NCBI GenBank assembly: GCA_038363925.1 | Contig: JAQQWL010000011.1 | Coordinates: forward strand, 3,100,001 to 3,164,000 | Length of the DNA stretch: 64,000 bases | Source: Apiospora phragmitis | Taxonomy: Eukaryota; Ascomycota; Sordariomycetes; Amphisphaeriales; Apiosporaceae | Reading direction: 5' to 3' | In this document: positions 11,500 through 23,747 of the stretch, one piece after another | Numbering within the stretch: the stretch's first letter is position 1 | Layout: each line of letters opens with the position of its first letter | Made by a program: the position numbers and the translations under genes | The notes under the pieces: model-generated | Database searches by the model: none | Seen by the model: only the letters and a program-made list of their open reading frames with translations | What the model was told of the DNA's origin: nothing

Positions 11500-11860
11500 A
11501 TATACACACCAACGGCCGGGATCGGGCGAGCATTATCATATCATATTATCCGTAGCGTAGCATGTATGCCACAACCTAAGAATAGAAGAACGCATCGAGT
11601 ATAAAATCAGTCACCACTGCGTCTCCAAGTCCCCGAACTCCTTGTTTTCCCTATCATACCCAATTTGAGCTTGGCTGGCCAAGGAGTAAAGGATTAATTT
11701 ACACCACAAAGCTCATGCATTAAAAGAAGGTTTTTATCAATAGGGGTGTCTCTACCCAGGCAAAAACATTCGTCCTATTAGCAGATATATTACCTTGGCT
11801 GTTATTATGTCTCGAACCAAGCCATTCTCATAATAATAGTCTATTTAAACCCCCTTCCCT
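11500..11860. other. Convergent intergenic tract
   Basis: About 360 bp of AT-rich sequence between the 3' ends of the FMN dehydrogenase (plus) and the DapA-family gene (minus). Probably 3' processing regions of both. Confidence 0.5.
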
Positions 11861-12953
11861 TCACTGCCGCCCAGCAGAGCCTCCTCCGCGGGCCTCGAGC
11901 ACCCGCATAGTCTCGACCGTCCACTTCTTGGCGTCGTCCCCGAGCGGGAGGTACGGCTTCCGCATGCGGAACAGGTTCTCGTTCTCCAGACCCAGGCCCT
12001 TGCGCCCCACAAACCACCAGGCGCCGTACTTGGCCTGCGCGATGCCCTTCTTGCAGGCCCACTCGGCGTTGGCGACCTTGTCCTGCAGGGCCCGGGCCTC
12101 GTCGAGCCGGCCCGCCGTCCACAAATCATAAACCGCCGAGGTGGCGCGCGGGAACACGTTGCCGAGCCCCGTCACGCACCCGTGCCCGCCCGCGTGCAGC
12201 GTCGGAAGCAAGTAGTCGGAGCTGCCGCCGTAGACGCCGAAGTGCGCCGGAGCGAACTTGGAGGTCAGCCGCGTCAGCTTGCCTACGTTGCCGCACGTCA
12301 GCTTCGTCGCCACGATTTTGGGGTTCGACGCCAGCGCCGCCAGCTGGGGTCTGAGTCAAGGTCCACGCCCGACGTGACGCCTGGGAACTGTTATTGCGGA
12401 GTCGGTCAGTCTCTCCTATTTTCGTTCAATTTGCCGCTATGAATAGTCAAGGGGGGAGAAAGAGGAGGATCTATGTGAGAAAACTCACATTGTAGACGAT
12501 TGTTGGTATCGGACTCGCATCCGCCACGTCACGGAAATACGCCAACAAAGCCTCCGTGGGCAACGCCTTGGCCCAGTACGACGGAGGCAGCAACAAGCCC
12601 CAACCGGCGCCCGCCTCAGCCGCCTCGCGGGCCAGCTGCACGGTCTCGGCGGTGCTCTGGGCCGAGATGCCGGCCACGAGGTGGTAGTCGGCCTTAACCA
12701 AGTCGGCGACGGCCTGGCGGGCGTTGCGGAGGACCGCCTGCCGCTCGGCGCGCGTCAGCAGCGCCAGCTCGCCGTTGGTGCCCAGGTACACCAGGCCGTG
12801 CATGCCCGACCGCACGAGGTGCTGGCAGTGCTTGTACATGGCGCCGTGGTCGACGCCCTGCTCCGGCGTGTCGTCGTACAGGGTAATGACGGGCGTCCAG
12901 ACCCCGGCCGGGAGGGGCTTCGCCTTGGGCTCCGATATCCGCGAACTGCTCAT
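11861..12953 (-). CDS. DapA-family aldolase, one frame break
   Basis: Class I pyruvate-type aldolase of the dihydrodipicolinate synthase/N-acetylneuraminate lyase superfamily. Fungal members include 2-keto-3-deoxy sugar-acid aldolases such as those of galacturonate breakdown. Exon 1 runs 12953-12489 with PAGVWTPVITLY, a GTNGE box and the catalytic Tyr in TIVYN. The intron is 12388-12488. Exon 2 starts FPGVTSGVDLDSD and contains the Schiff-base Lys in KLTCGNVGKLTR and a YGGSSDYLLP segment. At 12346-12349 a run of four G (plus strand) is one base short of the length that would keep QLAALASNP in frame, so the model is split there. No other defect is seen in about 325 residues. Could be a consensus error, but all its left-hand neighbours are damaged. 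Confidence 0.75.
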
Positions 12954-13778
12954 TGTGGGGAACGAATTTTGCTGGTCGTTCGTTGATACCCGATTTGTAT
13001 ACTTGGGTATAGCTAAACGTTGTCACCGTACCAGCGAGTTAGCTTGGTATATAGAGGGAGTTATAGTCCTGGATATATGTGTGTGCCTTTGGAGAGCAAC
13101 GAGTATGTGCTTTATGCTTGTGTAAGTAAGAATGGGAGAAAAGAGGGATATAAGTAGCTCAGGGGGCATTCCTCGAGTTCATCTATTCTCCGTAAACCAA
13201 ACAGAAGGAACACATTCGAGTAGTTGTACGTGCTACTCCGCAGTACTTTCCACAGTAAACACAACAATACGACATGGGTAACTGCTCCCGACTTACTTGC
13301 ATTAGGATGAGGCCTATCGTCTCCTCCGCATACTACCCCGCCGTGGGGCAATTTGGAGACGCCCCCCCTTTACCACGTTTACCCCCGCACCGACGGCTTA
13401 TAATACATCCAGCTCGGCATTCTCTCCGAACTCGACTGGAGTAACGAAGACTGACCTCCACACGTTGACAGGAGCCTGCCGATTTGCCATACCGGTGGAT
13501 AGCTGCTCAGAGAGAGAAGTACGTATGAAAGCGCTGGCGAGAACGGAAAATAAACCACATGAGTTGAGTCCACGTGTATCAACTTTAGGCACACTTATAA
13601 GCGCCTTGCTAACAGTGTTCTACGAAACGACATGGGAAGGGTTAGGATAGGAAGAAGTAAGTGTTCTTGCGGCCAATCCATCATGTCTGCCCAGTAGGAT
13701 GACTTAAGCACTTAACACACGAGAATTCGGTGTTGGAGCAAGATGTGGGCAGGAATCAATTTTGCATAGGTAGTTAAT
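12954..13778. other. Intergenic, no gene seen
   Basis: About 0.8 kb upstream of the DapA gene and downstream of the dicarboxylate transporter, both minus strand. Small open frames here show no family features. Confidence 0.5.
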
Positions 13779-15037
13779 TCACACGCTCTGCTTCTCCTCC
13801 TCCGACTCTTCCTTAGCCCTGTCATGCACCGCATTGACATCGTCCACGCCCTGGTCGCGGCCCGGCTGCAGCAGGTCGTGCCGCCAGACGGCGCGCACGT
13901 GCATGGCGGCGCAGAGGAGCCAGAGGCCGACGAGCAGGACCGTGAGCGCCGCGGCGACGGCCTTGGCGCCGTCGCTGTCGAGCACCGTGCCGATCTGGAT
14001 CGTGGCCATGGCGAGCCCGGCGTTGGGGAAGACGAAGGCCCACCACTGCAGCGAGAAGCGCATGCGGCGCGCGTCGCGCAGCACGTGCAGCGTCGTCACG
14101 CCCGCGAACCAAATGGCGACCATCCAGAGGAAGAGGCCGGCCGGCAGCGCCGCGGCGAGCCAGACGTCGCCCACGTCCAGCGACGTGATGCCCAGGAAGC
14201 CCTGGGGAATCTGCAGGTGGGCCTGCTGGCCGAGGGCCAGCAGCCCCGGCCGTGTACGCCGCGGGCCCGACGGAGACGAACATGCCCGGCCGCACGCTGG
14301 GGCCGGGTATGTCGCTGCGGATCAGCCGGGTGAAGAAGACGCTGTACATGAGCAAGGCCAGGACCCAGCCCAGGCCCTGGCCCGAGATGCCGGCCACGAT
14401 GATCTGCAGCGCGGCCGTGGGGTCGTGCTGGCTCTTGACGATCTGGGCCGCGAGGGGGCCCGAGACGAGGAAGGGGTAGGCGGGCAGGACCCAGGCGGGC
14501 ATGGCGTCGCTGACGTGCAGGTGCTCGGTCTGGAAGATGATGTAGTACTGCAGGATCGCGACCAGGGTGGCGCAGGCGAAGTACATCCAGAACAGGACCC
14601 GCAGGGCCGAGACCAGCCAGGCGCCGCCCCCGCTCGCGCCGCCGAGCCCCGGGACGCCGTAGGAGGCGGTGCAGTTGAGGAGCAGGGCTAGCGAGACCCA
14701 CCAGGCGCCGAAGAAGAAGCTTTCGGAGGGGTGGTGTAGCGAGGCCACGATGGCGCGGCGCTTGAGCGCGAAGCGCACGGCGATGAGGGACGAGAAGGTG
14801 AGGAACAGCACCATGTCCAGGATGAAGACGATCTTGCCGATGGTGGTGAGCCCCGGGAAGGTGAAGGGCTGCTGGCCGAGCAGCGACGCCAGCGCCCCCG
14901 TCGACATGGTGCAGGGGGAACCAACTCCAGGTGATCCGCGTCACCCTCAGCCGGAAGGGAAGGTGCCGTCGCTGGGGCTCATCTTCTTGCGACGGCGGGT
15001 CCTCCTTGCCGGCGTGGTTCTTCTTCCTGTTTAGCAT
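13779..15037 (-). CDS. Mae1-like TDT dicarboxylate/malic acid transporter, two frame breaks
   Basis: Ten-helix TDT-family plasma-membrane transporter. The start at 15037 gives a basic/acidic N-tail and then the family signature RITWSWFP|CTMSTG. The two halves of that signature are in different frames because the C run (G run 14914-14918 on the plus strand) is one base too long. The large middle block is open: FILDMVLFLTFSSLIAVRF, ILQYYIIFQTEHL, AWVLPAYPFLVSGP, SDIPGPSVRPGMFVSVGPAAYTA. At 14244-14247 a four-base run is again one too long, and the last block (WLAAALPAGLFLWMVAIWFA, FVFPNAGLAMATIQIG) lies in another frame down to TGA at 13779. Both breaks sit in G/C runs, so assembly error is a real alternative. 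In the cluster it would import or export C4 acids. Confidence 0.8.
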
Positions 15038-15787
15038 TCTATTCCTGTGGCGATGCGTATGAAGCTTTATCGAAACCCGAAGCCCTGGGTGACTTGTATG
15101 ATATGATGGGCAAAGGTAAACAAAGGTATCAACGCCATGGTTCTGGCGAGATGGATCAACCTAGGGTCTTATTTGCCTTGCCTTGGACACGTTCTTGGTG
15201 TTCGTCATCCGTCTTCCACACTAAGTAGACAGCCATTCCAAGGCAACTGGTTCTCCTAGTTGATCCCAAGACATTGGAAGAAAAACCCAGCAAATAATCT
15301 AGTTGTCCGTCGGCGGCGGCCCCAGTATTAGCGGCAGGCTTAATGCACGACGGTTACATCATACTGGATCCGCCACGCAGCTTGCAAGTGCTTGTCGACC
15401 GCGATGGGTCCGGGTATGGCGGCTAGCATCACCACTGTGGTGTCTTCAACGTGCCGATTTACCCAGCAGAGGCCAAGCCTTGGATCGTGCGTAAAGTAAG
15501 CTTAGCTCGATCTGATCAACTGCTTTTAGGTTGAGTGTAGGTTACTGTCTGACTGTGTTCCTGCATCTGTGCAACATCGGCCGATCATTTGGAATAGACA
15601 CTAGTATCGACCGAGTATTTCTTGGAGAGATTTATTATGTTTTGTGAAATTAAAAATACGAAGTATCTTTAATGAATTATGTATACCATCGTAGAACGGT
15701 TTCTCTTGCACGTGGCCAAGCGAAAGCCGAATCCACATTAAGATTTCAACAGTCATTAGTAACCTCCCGCCAATCGCCCCCCTCTTA
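15038..15787. other. Intergenic, no gene seen
   Basis: About 0.75 kb. The portion 15600-15740 is AT-rich and fits the 3' flank of the minus-strand carboxylesterase. No feature supported. Confidence 0.5.
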
Positions 15788-17638
15788 TTAGTCGCCAAAG
15801 ACGGTAAGACTGTTCTCGATCATCCAGTTTATGCCCTCGGCGCGGTAGTCGTCGATCTCGACGTGCGAGCCCTGGCCCTCGACGGCAAAGACCATGTTCT
15901 GGCCCGTGCCGCCGCCGGCCGCGAGGTCGTAGCGAGGCCACGCCGGCTTCACGTTGTCGCCGTTGGGGTCCAGGCCGGTCACGAAGTTGACCCAGGCCGA
16001 CGAGATGGTGAAGGCGAGGTCGCGGTTCGCCGCGATGCCGGGAGTGTCCGCCGGGAACGGCTTCTGGTCCTCGGTGTAGCCGTCGCCGGCCAGGTTGTCG
16101 AAGACGTACGCGACGTCCTGGAAGTGCGTGGCCAGAGACGGAGCCCGGCGAGCCGGGGGTCGTCACGTCGAAGCGGAAGCTCCACGAGGGGAGGCCGGCC
16201 TTGGCCCAGGCAATGCTGGCGCGGCGGCGGGCGTAATGCATCATGGCATCGCCGTAGAGAGCGCAGCCACGGCGGTACTGCAGACCCAGTGTCTCAACCC
16301 CCTCGGTGGAAGCATTGATCACCTCGGGCCACGAGGCAAGCGATGGAATACCGACACTCTGGATGTTGGGATACAAGGCCATCAGCTCAGAGGTCAGTAC
16401 TTCGATCGGCTTGCCCGAGGCCTCGGCGGCCTGGGTGCCCACGAAGCTATTCTTGATGGCCCACTCGAAGTCGGCGTCCGTGTTGATCGGGCCGCCGTTG
16501 GGGCCTCTGCCAGAACCGAAGGCGGTGCCCTCGTCCGTGTTCGCGCCAATCAGGATGGGGATCTTGGGGAATTTGCCGTTCTCGAGCTGGTTGGCGGGAT
16601 AGTCGGCGAAGAAGTCGCCGTCAAACTGCGGTGCCCAGGGGCCAATGTTGCTGAAGTTGAGAGCATGGTTGATCTCCTCGAAGGGCGCGGTTCGGAGGCA
16701 AGGGATGGCATCGGAAGTACCAACGGTAGAGGCGCATGAGGTTACATTCTTGACAAGGTTGTCAAACGTCTCCTGGCGCTTCACCGTGTCGTTCAAACCC
16801 CCGGGGAAACGCCAAATACTCTCACCAAACCCGGACTCGGCCATAGCTCCTCGGAACAAACCATCGTCGCGTCCTGAAATACGGTTCAACATCAGCTCTA
16901 TACACTTGATTGGAGCATCATTGAAGAGGGTCATGACTTACCGTTGAAAGCGAAAACCTGGGCATGGACAGACTCAGCACCGGAACTCTCTCCGAAGATG
17001 GTCACTTTCTTAGGGGAACCACCAAAGGCAGCAATGTTCTCGTTGACCCAGCGCAGGGCCAGACGCTGGTCATGGAAACCAATGTTGGAGATGCCGGCCT
17101 CCATGGCCTCCTTGCCTGAGGGGAAACCGAAAGCGGAAAGCCGGTAGTTCAGGCTGACACCAATCATCGGGGTGCCCTGCTTGACACTATTTTCGACCAT
17201 GAAGCTCATGTTGTAACGCTTGTCGGCAGATCCTCCCATGAACAGGCCACCTCCGTGGATCCATACGGCCACGGGGAGATCGGCTGTCTCGGAGAGCCCA
17301 GCGGGCCGGACGACGTTCAGGTACAGACAGTCCTCCGAGAGTTCATAGCCTACCTCGTCGGGACCGTAGCCGATGCAGTGGAGAGGGTAGGCAGTCGCCT
17401 CCTTCACACCCTCCCAGGTTTCGTTAAGCGACTCGGCCTGGGTGAAGCGCACGGCCTTTTGGGAGTAGGGCATGCCCAGGAAGAAGTCCTGATCATAGCT
17501 CTCGCTATGGATACCCGAGTAAGTGCCATTCTTGATAGTGACAGTAGGTGCAGCGGAGTTGGCGTCGCCAGTAACAGGGGCGGAGAGGGCCGGGCTGATG
17601 GAAAAGCCAACGGCCGCCAGTAGGGATAGACGAAGCAT
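15788..17638 (-). CDS. Secreted type-B carboxylesterase/lipase, one frame break
   Basis: Alpha/beta hydrolase of the carboxylesterase type B family. I chose the ATG at 17638 over the in-frame one at 17710 because it opens a clean signal peptide (MLRLSLLAAVGFSISPALSA). The first exon has the EDCLYLNVVRP motif, the oxyanion loop WIHGGGLFMGG and the nucleophile elbow FGESSGAES. The intron is 16874-16941. Exon 2 carries GANTDEGTAF with the acid residue. At 16144-16146 a CCC run (GGG in the gene) is one base too long. Removing the extra base would join GSP to APSLATHFQDVAYVF, which contains the catalytic His; as given, that His is out of frame. The tail ends ENSLTVFGD at 15788. Likely role: extracellular ester hydrolysis. 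Confidence 0.85.
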
Positions 17639-19945
17639 AATGACGCGTAGGCAAGCTCTGGGGTTCGGCTTGGGGGATTGGGAGTCAAGGAAGGAACCCT
17701 GGGATCGCACGGCTTCAAAAACCCGTCAAGCGCTCGTGGTGGCGAGGACATGGCCTATTTATCCTGCTGCGACAACCCCTGTACGGCCATCTCACTTGCT
17801 CGCCCGCCCTTCTCGCTCTCTCCATGACGTACCGTCTACCCCCTCCTCTCTCATGCTCTCATTGTCTCTCCGCACCAGCAGTCTCCAATGCCTGCCACTC
17901 TAATTCCGGGCCGGGTTCGGTTGGAGTCGAAAGCCTTGCGAGGCCATGTGACGGACGACTCATAGACCTTGCTTAACACAGGGGAAAGTAATCGGACCTT
18001 CTTCCCAAAAGCCCTGGACAGGTGGAGTAGGGCAGAGCAGCTGGCCAGACCGAAGCACCAGTCAGGCCAGGAGAAAATGGACTATACCCAGTGTATGTGG
18101 CCCGGCCTAGTCGGTCTTCGGCGCATGGTGCGGAGGGGCGGCCATGGGGCAGCCATGGGGCAGCATTCGGTGCGGGGATTCCACGTTGGGTGTGGGGGGA
18201 GAAGGAAACGAAGGAAGGAAAGAAAGAAACAGTTGCTCCCGGCCATGCCACGCGCGTGAACGTGGAGCAAGATTGGCGAGGCTGATTTGACTGCAAGCGT
18301 GCCGGATAAACAAACTACCTCGCTCTCTCTACAACGTGCGCTGTAACACCGGCGTCTTCCAGGCAGCAGACTTGGCGAGACACTCCATAGACAAGTGTCT
18401 GTATGGTCGGGAAAGCGGCCTAGTGCCTGCCAAGATGAGGCCAAGCAGGAACTGATCGCATTCTGAATCATGATCCATGATGATGAGCGAGATATCTTCT
18501 TTTCCTTCTCCCTTTTTCTGTCATCTCTTCCTATATCCGCTTATGGAACCACGATACCACGTGAGAACCCCCTTCTCTCCTGTCATCTCGTCCCATTCCT
18601 CCTGATCATTGAGTAGCGGTGGGCAGTGTTGTATCTGGTTTGGTCCATGTGCCGGGAACGCATTTCTGGAAATATTCCTGAAATTCCCCTGTTTCCCCAC
18701 ACCCGGTATTACGAGAGGGATGGTGACCAGGATGCCGACCATGCAATGGCAAGCTAGTGTGGGGAGATCTAGGTCCAATGCGGAAAGGAATGCGGAGTGG
18801 GAGTGTCAGATATCGGGACATGTCCGGTAAGCCTGTCATCACTTGGTCGAGGATCGAGATATTTCGGCTGGGGTGGAGTGATGTTAGTCGTGCAGTCGAA
18901 TGACGGCCATTGTAGCATGTCGGGCAGAAGACAGAGAGAGACAAGAGAGGCTCGGAACAACAGGGATGCCGCGGCTCGGAATGGAAAACAGCCCAAATGA
19001 GAGAAAAACATCGGCTGGGAAATGCCCAACCAAGCATTAGGTAACAAGATCGGACGGAATTCACGGGCAAATTTCTTCTGCAACGCCGTCCCTTCTGAGG
19101 TGCCACCATTCCCCATAGTTTTGGGAATGTGCTCTTCATGCGACGAGATTGACAGGCCCGAAACACACAAACAAACAAACACCACGGGCCATGTCGTCGG
19201 AATGAAGGGCCAAAGCAAAGTTGGGTCGGTCCAGAAATTGGATGACATTTCGTACCATTTCATGCCGTGCATTTAAATACATGTGCGTGCCTGCTTTTTG
19301 ACAATTCTTGAAAAGGTTGTGGCCTCAGTGCAACGTCCTTGTTTTTTTTTGGTGGCCCCTGGCCATCGTCACATTATATGAGGAACAAATGCTACAAACT
19401 CCACTCGACTAGATTACTTCTCAGCCTGCTGCGTATATAGTTCCCTTCCAATCTCTCTCATGCCCAGCACCCAAGCGCGGCATCCAAAATGCGCCCCATC
19501 ATCATCCCGAAGACGCCGAGAAGCCAAACATTTTCTGGGGTATTGAAAACGGACCGTGGGAAAAGACAATCCCCTCCTGGACCAAACCGGCCTGCCTGAG
19601 AAAGCGCATATTTCCAACCCATGCAATCCCGCCGTCCCATTCCCCCCTTGACCAAATGGGGTATCAAATTATCTCGCAACGTTCCGACACATGAATCTGC
19701 TCTCATACATTACATTATGGAACCCCCCTAGCCTGACGGCTGTATGATGAGCAGGGGAATTCCAGGTATGGTCTTAATATATCGACATGATGACTCGCTT
19801 GAAAGCTGAAATGCAAACGCTGGAAAAACGGACCAATGCAATTGCAAGAGAGGCCACCTAATTGTACATGTCACGCCTGCGCCTGGACGCAAGGCGACGA
19901 AGCTCCACCGAACAGGCTGGCGGAGAAGTGGTCGCACAACACCCA
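17639..19945. other. Intergenic, no gene seen
   Basis: About 2.3 kb between the esterase promoter (left) and the 3' end of the homeobox gene (right). Frames are open on both strands in places (for example 18606-19178) but show no domain, no codon preference like the neighbours and no splice-consistent extension. Confidence 0.5.
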
Positions 19946-21947
19946 TCAGTTCTCCTGTAGGTTGTAGTCCTGCGGAGTCATGTTCTGGGTGAAGTGAATC
20001 TGCTTGGATCTAGATTGACCGGGCGAGGACCTGGAGGAGCTGATCGACTCGTTGGTCTCCCAATCAAACTGCTGGTTTCCTGGGCCAGCGCCCACGTACC
20101 CAAGGGAATCAGCACCACAGCCGGCCATGTTGGGATACAGCGGCGTTGACGGCAGGCTATTGTCATTCAACTCGACGTAACTCGGGATATTGTGGTGCAT
20201 CGACAAGTCAGGAAACTCGGTTTGAAAGTGAGGCGTCAAGAGCGGTTGGTCGGCAGAGAAGTCCAGACCAGCACTTAATGGATGGACTCCGAGGTTGCTT
20301 GATGTGAAGTTGCCAAGCATGCCCGGGGTGCCTGGCGGTGTCTTAAGAGACGCGCCGAGCCCGAAGGAACCGGAATGAGCGCCAAGCATCAGCGTCTCGT
20401 CATCGGAACAGTTGGACGAGACTGTGGGTTCACGTAGCCCTTGCTGGTTGTACACGACAGGTGTCATTGGCGTCGGGGGAGCGCCGGCTGTAAGGTTTGA
20501 CATCATGGAACCGACAGGAGACCGCGCATGGTACTGTAGGTACGTCTCGGTATTTCGACCGAAGAACATGGGTGATCGTGGACCTGCAGTCTGCTTTTGA
20601 ATCCTCCCCGGCATGTTTCCACTAGCTGAAGCGATCCTCCTCATGGCGGTCGCGGGACTGGAGGGATCGTTTCGCCTGGCGCCGTCCATTGACGTCTTGG
20701 GTCCATTTTGTAAGTTGAACGGGCGTGAGCGTACTTGCAAAGCAGCTGGCCTGGGGATGTTACGGCGCGAGGCAATGTTAGCAGGAGGTGGCGGTGATTT
20801 GAAAGAGTCCCGACGGAGCAGGTACGTCTTGTGGCGAATGCAACTGCATATTTCCAGGCACTTGCATGCTACCTTGGGACGGTTCTGTCGAGGCATCGTC
20901 GAATTGCTGTGGTTCCACAGGTGACACATCTTCACAAACCGGTAAACCGTGCTGCATCGTGTTTATTGCTCCCATTTGGAGACGAAGGCCGGTGTGGAAA
21001 TCAGTACCCGCAATGTTCTGATCTGGCGACAAGCCCTCGACAGAGCTTGCTGGCACGGTTTCTTGGTTTACTCCGCATGCCAGCGGCTGTGTCGGCTGCG
21101 CTACGAAGTTATTGTATGCAAAGATTGCCCCTTGCTGGGTATAATCTTGAGTGAGGTGCGAGTAGTTGAAGGCCATCTGATCTGGGGGGGGAAGCCAAGC
21201 GACATCGGCGATTGCAAATCCCCAGGGTTGTTTTCTTGGTCAACTTTGATGGGATGAGAAGCGAAGTGTGGCTCCATCCCTTCCGAGCTAGGTGTAGGGT
21301 TCTCATCGTCCTGGTCTGCTTGGTCATCCTCCTCCTCATCGTCAAAGGACTCGGTGGAATCGACGGCCGAGTTCATGTCCAGAAATGGCGCCGATGATAG
21401 CCTGATGCTCTGATGGGGGCTTTCGTCAAACGCATCGGAGGTCTCTGTCCTGGAGCCCTCGGGTGTACTGGACTCAGAAGCCGACTTCTCGGCGGCCCGG
21501 CGGGCCTCATATTCCTCCTGTTTCCTCTCCTGCTTTGCCTTGGCACGCCGGTTTTGAAACCAGTTCTGCAAAGATTGGTAAGTCAAACAACTACACAGAA
21601 CAGGAGATGGGGGTCTTTTACATTAATTCTAGGCCGCTCCAGTCCCAGGCCGTCCGCTAATGCGGCCTTCACCGAGCTGGATGGTTTCGGGTTCTCTTGG
21701 AAGACTTTTTCCAGCTTCTCAACCTCCTCTTTAGACAACCGGGGTTTCGATTCGGTCTTCCCATCACTCATGGAGTTTCGGTCGGACCCAAGATGACGTG
21801 CCTGCTGAGCATGGTACACATACTGAAGGCCATGAAAACCTGGATAAGCCGGATACTGTTCCTCGGGTATTGCATAGGCATCCCCTGCCCATGAGAGAAG
21901 TTGAAGACGGGCCCGAAATTAGACTGAGCGCAGTACTGCATGTCCAT
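19946..21947 (-). CDS. Homeodomain transcription factor, three frame breaks
   Basis: Fungal homeobox regulator of about 630 residues. The homeodomain lies near residues 60-115: KPRLSKEEVEKLEKVF (helix 1), then helix 3 RINNWFQNRRAKAKQ, interrupted by a 56-bp intron (21566-21621) between RIN and NWF. Downstream come an acidic patch (DDEEEDDQADQDDEN), a Gln-rich stretch and a long conserved tail with NIASRRNIPRP, MRRIASASGN, TPPTPMTPVV, REPTVSSNCSDDE and QIHFTQNMTPQDY. The start at 21947 is the first ATG in frame. Breaks are: a G run at 21882-21885 (plus-strand C4) one short, a C8 run at 21184-21191 one short, and 20807-20828, where the frame changes across a 19-base segment bounded by direct GAC repeats. 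The tail is highly constrained, so sequence error is plausible for the two run-length breaks. Confidence 0.8.
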
Positions 21948-23695
21948 GATGGATGGTGGGGAGTGACAGTCACTCAATATCTCGTGGTGTTGGCGAGGCC
22001 CCGAATGACGCTATAGATGGTCCAATTGTTTGGAAACAACAATAGAAAATTCAATAAGTCGATTAAAATAGATTCCGATGTATGAGCTCGACGATGTGTT
22101 GGCGGTATATACGGGGGCGGGTGGATTAGACGTATATGGTAATAGAAATGAAAGACTGTAGGTCAGATTGTTATGTGATATTAATTCGAAAGATGCTGGG
22201 TAGAGAACGAGAGTAATGGTCGGCTTGGGAACAAGGCAAGGCGGGAGGTTTTTTTTGCTGTTGGACTACGGCTTGTATATGAGCAAGCAAGCAAGCAGTA
22301 GCAGGCCAAGGGAGTCGATCTGACCAGATCAAGGTGAGACAACGCTCACTTTGGCGACCCAAGGATTCGTGATGCCGACGAGAGACACGCAGAAGAAACA
22401 GACGACGTCCGGGATGGATCAAAAACAACACAGGATCACGAGAGAGGGAAGGGAGGGGGTGGGCACGTAGTAAAGTAATGCTGGTATGGATATGGGCATG
22501 GTATGGCCATGTCTGTTCTAGTACACAGTACAGTAGGAGTAGTAGCGGCAGTGGGCCGCCGCCCCATACGCTACTTTGGTTGTGATGTGCGCGCGAACTG
22601 CCTTGCCCAACACAACATCTAAGGAAGGGAACCGTCTTTTCCGCCCTCGCAGCCTGTCCGTTACCAGCCAGTGAGAGTGGACGCGCCTAGGCTGCTGGGC
22701 TGGCTGAGCGAGTAGGTTAGGACCTAGCAGAAGCGACAAGCAGCCTTTAGCTGGGGCTTTTTGGGGGGGGGGTAATCCGAGAGCGAGGGGGGGTGGAGGC
22801 AGTCCATTCAAACAAAGAAGAAAAAAAAGGGAAGCTGTGGTTGAATGGGTGGGTGAGGTGAGAGAGAGAGAGCAGCAGGCGGCGCGCGAGCAAGTACTCC
22901 CGATGTACTTCAGCCGGACGCGAAAAACAGAGTGCAGCAAGCACATCAATCCAAATTGGAGATTATGGAGTGGAGCACCTAGCAGAGAGTGTGGTGAACG
23001 ATTTGCGATTGGAAGTGTGTCCTGACAGAAAGTGGTTAAGCCTGGTAACACTGGCAGCCGTAGCTGTACCCGGATGCAATTCCCCCCTCCGCGCGAAGCA
23101 GCAACAGTGCGCTGAATCCTGATGGATGCCCCCCAAAAAGAAACGAAAGGGAAGAAAAAAGGGACGCCCTGGCTTGGTGCAGACACGGACGATTCCTTTG
23201 ATGAGCTGGACAGGGGTCAAGGATGCTGCTTGCTGCTTGTTCTTGTTGGCTGGGCCCAGTTGGACAGTCGCCAGTCGTGTGCACTGAGCTGCTTGGGGGT
23301 GGGGAGGAGCAGCGCAATCAAGGTACAGAGTACCTCCCGTGTAGAGAGAGAGTGTGTGTGTGAGTTAGGGGAGAGTTCGTCCCTTGTTTGTCTCTTGACC
23401 CTTGACCCCTGGCAGGGCTTGGCAGAACGAACTCCAGCATTTCCAGCTATCAGGAACCCTCGGTTGACTCCCGTTTGTGGCGGTCGTTTGACACTTTCTC
23501 ATGTTACCTGGTCTAGACACGACGCCAGACAGGCACTCTAAAATCGCAGGGAACCTAATTGCGATGGACCAGGCCACATGAATTGTACCGCAAGTCATGC
23601 AATGTTGTTGTTCCTGTACGTGCAAATGAGGGCGAGAGATCACGGTCATTTTAGGACGAACATGTCATTTACCTGGCCTCGCCATTCTTAATCAC

Positions 23696-23747
23696 ATCAG
23701 TCAGGTCAGTCAGGTCAGTCAGGCCAGTCAGGCCAGTCAGGTCAGGC
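23696..23747. repeat. Short degenerate tandem repeat (GTCAGGYCA)n
   Basis: About five to six head-to-tail copies of a 9-10 base unit, GTCAGGTCA or GTCAGGCCA, in non-coding DNA. No flanking target duplication seen. Confidence 0.8.

Noticed and set aside
13834..14691. 285-codon plus-strand open frame
   Set aside because: Antisense of the dicarboxylate transporter, whose minus-strand frames carry the family motifs.
1..17638. RIP as the cause of the left-arm damage
   Set aside because: The lesions are mostly indels and deletions, coding GC stays high and there is no dense C-to-T pattern. Only the aldo/keto reductase stop fits a C-to-T change.
23696..23747. Possible CRISPR-like array
   Set aside because: The unit is 9-10 bases in immediate tandem with no spacers, and the genome is eukaryotic.
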